Below the pieces are notes generated by a model that saw only the letters and a list, made by a program, of their open reading frames with translations, was not told where the DNA came from and did not search any database. DNA of 64,000 nucleotides, taken from Verrucomicrobiales bacterium. Its GTDB lineage: Bacteria > Verrucomicrobiota > Verrucomicrobiia > Verrucomicrobiales > DEV007. The translations under genes were made by a program, and so were the position numbers. Positions 61,407-64,000 of this stretch are shown in pieces. Position 1 is the stretch's first letter; every line of letters begins with the position of its first letter. The stretch covers positions 1 through 64,000 of the forward strand of contig JAOFDG010000003.1 in assembly GCA_028033615.1 (NCBI GenBank), in the 5' to 3' direction.

Positions 61407-61673
61407 CTATTTGATTTCATCTTCAAGTCGTTCACTGAGCCATTGTTTCATCATGCTCTGATAGTTGAGAAATCTTGATCGTGCTATTCTTTTTATTCTA
61501 GCAAGCATTCTTGGGTCAAATCTAAGGGTGATGGTGGTAGACTCTCTTGAGTCTGGTTGATGAATAGATGAATTCATGAGGGATGGAGAAAGCTGATGTT
61601 GACTCCAGTAATTCACTTCATCTTCTTCCTCATCAAGTAGAGGAATCTCTTCCCAATTATTTATTGTATCCAT
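61407..61673 (-). CDS. BrnA/CopG-like antitoxin
   Basis: 88 residues. The acidic N-terminal half is probably the toxin-neutralising arm. The C-terminal ribbon-helix-helix (STTITLRFDPRMLARIKRIARSRFLNYQSMMKQWLSERL) resembles CopG-type DNA-binding antitoxins of BrnT. It follows the toxin gene with a 3-base gap and would repress its own promoter. Confidence 0.82.
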   Translation of the reverse strand: MDTINNWEEIPLLDEEEDEVNYWSQHQLSPSLMNSSIHQPDSRESTTITLRFDPRMLARIKRIARSRFLNYQSMMKQWLSERLEDEIK

Positions 61674-61676
61674 ATT

Positions 61677-61955
61677 TTATATAGCTTGGGCTTTTTGGCG
61701 GTCGTAGAAACTTCTTTCTTCTTCAGACATTTCTCTGGCCACTATAACTCTATATTTTTTTCCATCAGTCCAGAAAAGGCTAAAAATAGGTCTATTGCTA
61801 ACTGATGAACCTAAGCAAAAAAAACGATTGTTACTTTCGGCATAATCACCATCTGGTAATAATCTGAGGGCAAAAGGATCTTCAAAAGATTCCTCTATTT
61901 CCTTTGCTGATACATCGGATAGATCAAAACTTGGTTCTTGCCAGTCAAACTCCAT
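61677..61955 (-). CDS. BrnT-like toxin (RNase)
   Basis: 92 residues. The N-terminal EFDWQE and ESFEDPFALRL, the middle RFFCLGSSVSNRPIFSLFW and the C-terminal YRVIVAREMSEEERSFYD follow the BrnT pattern of a RelE-like fold. The usual N-terminal KHGVSFEEA helix is diverged, so activity is uncertain. Toxin-first order is typical for brnTA. Confidence 0.8.
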   Translation of the reverse strand: MEFDWQEPSFDLSDVSAKEIEESFEDPFALRLLPDGDYAESNNRFFCLGSSVSNRPIFSLFWTDGKKYRVIVAREMSEEERSFYDRQKAQAI

Positions 61956-61965
61956 GATTCTTTAC

Positions 61966-61984
61966 TTACACTATATTCGTGTAA
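61966..61984 (-). promoter_or_regulatory. candidate operator of the toxin-antitoxin operon
   Basis: Perfect arms ttacac and gtgtaa with a 7-base centre start 10 bases before the toxin ATG. Read on the minus strand, they overlap a -10-like TATAGT. This is the expected place for antitoxin autorepression. Confidence 0.55.
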
Positions 61985-62074
61985 AAGTTAACAATAGGAT
62001 ATTAAAATTCTACAAATGGGCAAGAATAGCTTACATATTGATTAATAACAGTAACCCATTAAAAGGTATTTGAG

Positions 62075-63568
62075 ATGATTTTTATAGGTATTGATAGTGG
62101 AACACAGAGTACTAAGGCAGTGGCATTAGACTCTGAATCAGGAAAAATTTTAGTATCTGCTCAAGAGTCCTATGAGCTGATTGGAGGGTTGCCAAGTGGC
62201 CATATGGAGCAACATCCCCAAGATTGGTTAACTGCCACGAAGAATGTAATTCGTCGTTGTGTGTGTGACCTTGGAGAATTGAGTGAAAAGATTAAGGCCA
62301 TTGGAGTTAGTGGGCAACAACACGGTTTGGTGGTCCTTGATGAGAATGATGATGTGATTAGACCTGCTAAGTTATGGTGTGATACGTCAACAGTAGAACA
62401 ATGTCAGCAATTTTCCGATGAATTTGGAGGTCCATCAGGTCTAATTAAGATTAGTGGTAATAATATGCTTCCAGGTTATACGGTTCCTAAAGTTCTTTGG
62501 CTGAAACAAAATGAGCCAGAGAGTTATAATAGAGTGAGGTCAGTACTTCTTCCGCATGATTATATTAACTTTTGGTTAACGGGAGAAAAAAAAATGGAGT
62601 ACGGTGATGCTTCTGGTACTGGTTTATTAAATATCAGAAAAAGAGAATGGTGTAAGGAATTGGTAGATTTTGTTGGTTCTGAAATGCAAGATATGCTTCC
62701 TGAAGTTGGATCCTCTTTGAGTATACACGGAGGAGTTATATCTGAGGTCCAAAAAGAATGTGGTTTACCTGATGGTGTTGTAGTTAGCGCTGGGGGAGGT
62801 GACAATATGATGGGGGCTATTGGAACTGGTAATGTGAAGTCTGGTGTAATAACTGCGAGTTTTGGAACTTCAGGAACTCTTTATGGAGTGAGTGATACTC
62901 CTGCAATAGACGATAATGGTGAGGTTGCTGCTTTTTGTGATAGTACAGATAAATGGCTGCCGCTTGTCTGTACCATGAACGTGACTGTAGTAACGGAGCA
63001 GGCTAGAGAACTTTTTGGGCTAAGTCTTGGAGATATGGAGGGTGCTGTTTCTCAAGTTGATCCTGGTTCAGGAGGTTTAACTTTTTTACCATACTTAAAT
63101 GGTGAGAGGACGCCCAATTTGCCGAATGGTAAAGGAGTCATTCATGGGCTAACTACTGACAATATGAGGCCCGAATATATAATCAGATCTGCTATGGAAG
63201 GTGCTACAATGGGACTCGCTTACGGCATGAGAAAATTCAATGAAATGGGTGTAAGCCCCTCAGAAATCAGAGTCACTGGAGGCGGAAGCCAGAGCCTAGC
63301 CTGGAGGCAGATTTCCGCAGATGTTTTTAATGCTTCAGTAGTGCCTCTCGCAACATCGGAGGGTGCAAGTTTGGGTGCAGCAATACAGGCCATGCATTGC
63401 ATTCAAGAGTCAGAGGGTGATACTTATGAGAGGTTATGTGAAAGATTTGTTAAGGTTGATGATTCTAGCCGGTGTGATCCTAAATCAGAAAACGTTTCTA
63501 TCTATGAAGAGTTGATTGATAGGCAGACTCGTTTGACTCGCGATTTAAATGAGGCAGATCACATCTAA
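62075..63568 (+). CDS. xylB: xylulokinase
   Basis: It phosphorylates D-xylulose to xylulose 5-phosphate. 497 residues of the FGGY family: start IGIDSGTQSTKAVALD, the substrate-specific GHMEQHPQDW and SGQQHGLVVLD, then GTSGTLYGV, LPYLNGERTPN and RVTGGGSQSLAWRQ near the end. Length is normal. No xylose isomerase or transporter is adjacent. Another pentulose kinase cannot be excluded. Confidence 0.9.
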   Translation: MIFIGIDSGTQSTKAVALDSESGKILVSAQESYELIGGLPSGHMEQHPQDWLTATKNVIRRCVCDLGELSEKIKAIGVSGQQHGLVVLDENDDVIRPAKLWCDTSTVEQCQQFSDEFGGPSGLIKISGNNMLPGYTVPKVLWLKQNEPESYNRVRSVLLPHDYINFWLTGEKKMEYGDASGTGLLNIRKREWCKELVDFVGSEMQDMLPEVGSSLSIHGGVISEVQKECGLPDGVVVSAGGGDNMMGAIGTGNVKSGVITASFGTSGTLYGVSDTPAIDDNGEVAAFCDSTDKWLPLVCTMNVTVVTEQARELFGLSLGDMEGAVSQVDPGSGGLTFLPYLNGERTPNLPNGKGVIHGLTTDNMRPEYIIRSAMEGATMGLAYGMRKFNEMGVSPSEIRVTGGGSQSLAWRQISADVFNASVVPLATSEGASLGAAIQAMHCIQESEGDTYERLCERFVKVDDSSRCDPKSENVSIYEELIDRQTRLTRDLNEADHI

Positions 63569-63570
63569 AA

Positions 63571-64000
63571 GTGAAAGCTAAACTATTTGGTAATTTCATA
63601 GTTTTTATAATTAAGGCGATAAGTAGAACACTTAAACTGCGCCTTGATGATAGATGTGGTCTGTCCGAAGAAGTGACGAGTGAGAATTCGGTTATCTGGG
63701 CATTTTGGCATTCAAAAGTTTTTTTAATGCCAATAATTTACAAGAGATTTTTATCAAAAAGAAAAGGAACAGTTTTGACTAGTCCAAGTAGAGATGGTCA
63801 GATCATTGTTGAGGTAGTGAAAAAATTTGGAGTCAGTGCAATAAGAGGCTCAAGTAACAGGTCTCCTGTTAGGGCTCTTAGAGAATTGATTAAATATTTG
63901 CAAAATAATACTCAATCAGATTTGGCAATCACTCCAGACGGTCCCAGGGGGCCATCAAAAGTGTTACAGCCAGGTGTAATTAAGTTAGCGCAACAAACAG
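63571..64000 (+). CDS. DUF374 lysophospholipid acyltransferase-like protein, 3' end outside window
   Basis: 143 residues visible, GTG start two bases after xylB. DUF374 hallmarks are present: VIWAFWHSKVF (His of the active site), VLTSPSRDGQIIVEVVKKFG, IRGSSNRSPVRALRELI and ITPDGPRGPSKVLQPG. The family is related to LpxL/plsC acyltransferases and is thought to modify lipid A or phospholipids. The gene runs off the right edge. Confidence 0.85.
   Translation, partial: MKAKLFGNFIVFIIKAISRTLKLRLDDRCGLSEEVTSENSVIWAFWHSKVFLMPIIYKRFLSKRKGTVLTSPSRDGQIIVEVVKKFGVSAIRGSSNRSPVRALRELIKYLQNNTQSDLAITPDGPRGPSKVLQPGVIKLAQQT

Overview
The window looks like a chromosomal segment of a low-GC, probably marine member of the Verrucomicrobiota (PVC group, Opitutae-like). 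This is inferred from gene content, not from a marker tree. The clues are a DksA/TraR-like protein with a Lys-rich N-terminus and half-lost zinc cysteines, a long envelope cluster (ABC-2/Gld-like, MoxR, DUF58, BatA-like, PQQ propeller, alpha/alpha toroid, VWA, DUF4175-like), citramalate synthase, FolE2 and an Agl23-type glycosyltransferase. Most genes lack a clear Shine-Dalgarno sequence, and GTG or TTG starts are frequent.

Layout. 1-21.5 kb is ordinary chromosome: ribosomal proteins bL33 and bS18, folE2, cimA, an M23 peptidase, uppP, tRNA-Ser, moeA, a MarR regulator, pgeF, ispE, pdxH, hpt, moaD, lepA-lepB, a squalene/phytoene synthase, a minus-strand envelope operon (Agl23-type glycosyltransferase, apbE, LptF/G permease, conserved hypothetical) and an MsbA-like exporter.

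21.78-29.62 kb is a 7.8-kb integrated element. It lies between a complete tRNA-Arg(UCU) and a 41-bp perfect copy of that tRNA's 5' half. It carries a tyrosine recombinase beside the tRNA, an excisionase-like HTH protein, a second HTH protein, a candidate replication initiator with an iteron array at its 3' end, three unknown minus-strand cargo genes, a train of five overlapping or closely spaced small genes (two of them under 60 codons) and a membrane-protein pair. A 23-bp direct repeat near each end looks like integrase arm sites. It resembles an integrative plasmid or phage satellite, but no structural or defence function is recognisable.

29.7-38.0 kb is the information-processing block scpA, nusA-infB-rbfA-nrnA-truB-ribF, then xth in reverse. 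nusA has its own promoter followed at once by an intrinsic-terminator-like hairpin, which suggests NusA-sensitive attenuation.

38.1-61.4 kb is the envelope cluster. A Gld-like ABC-2 exporter with its GldG-like and DUF4340 partners is followed by MoxR, DUF58, a BatA-like VWA protein, a PQQ-propeller protein, a Tat-exported toroid protein, a VWA/GATase-like protein, a DUF4175-like protein, a coiled-coil protein with a 20-Gln tract, a TPR protein, an NPCBM protein and a second MoxR. The AAA+ and VWA proteins probably form chaperone/assembly complexes at the membrane, but the substrate is unknown.

61.4-64 kb holds a BrnT/BrnA-like toxin-antitoxin pair with a candidate operator, xylulokinase and the start of a DUF374 acyltransferase gene.
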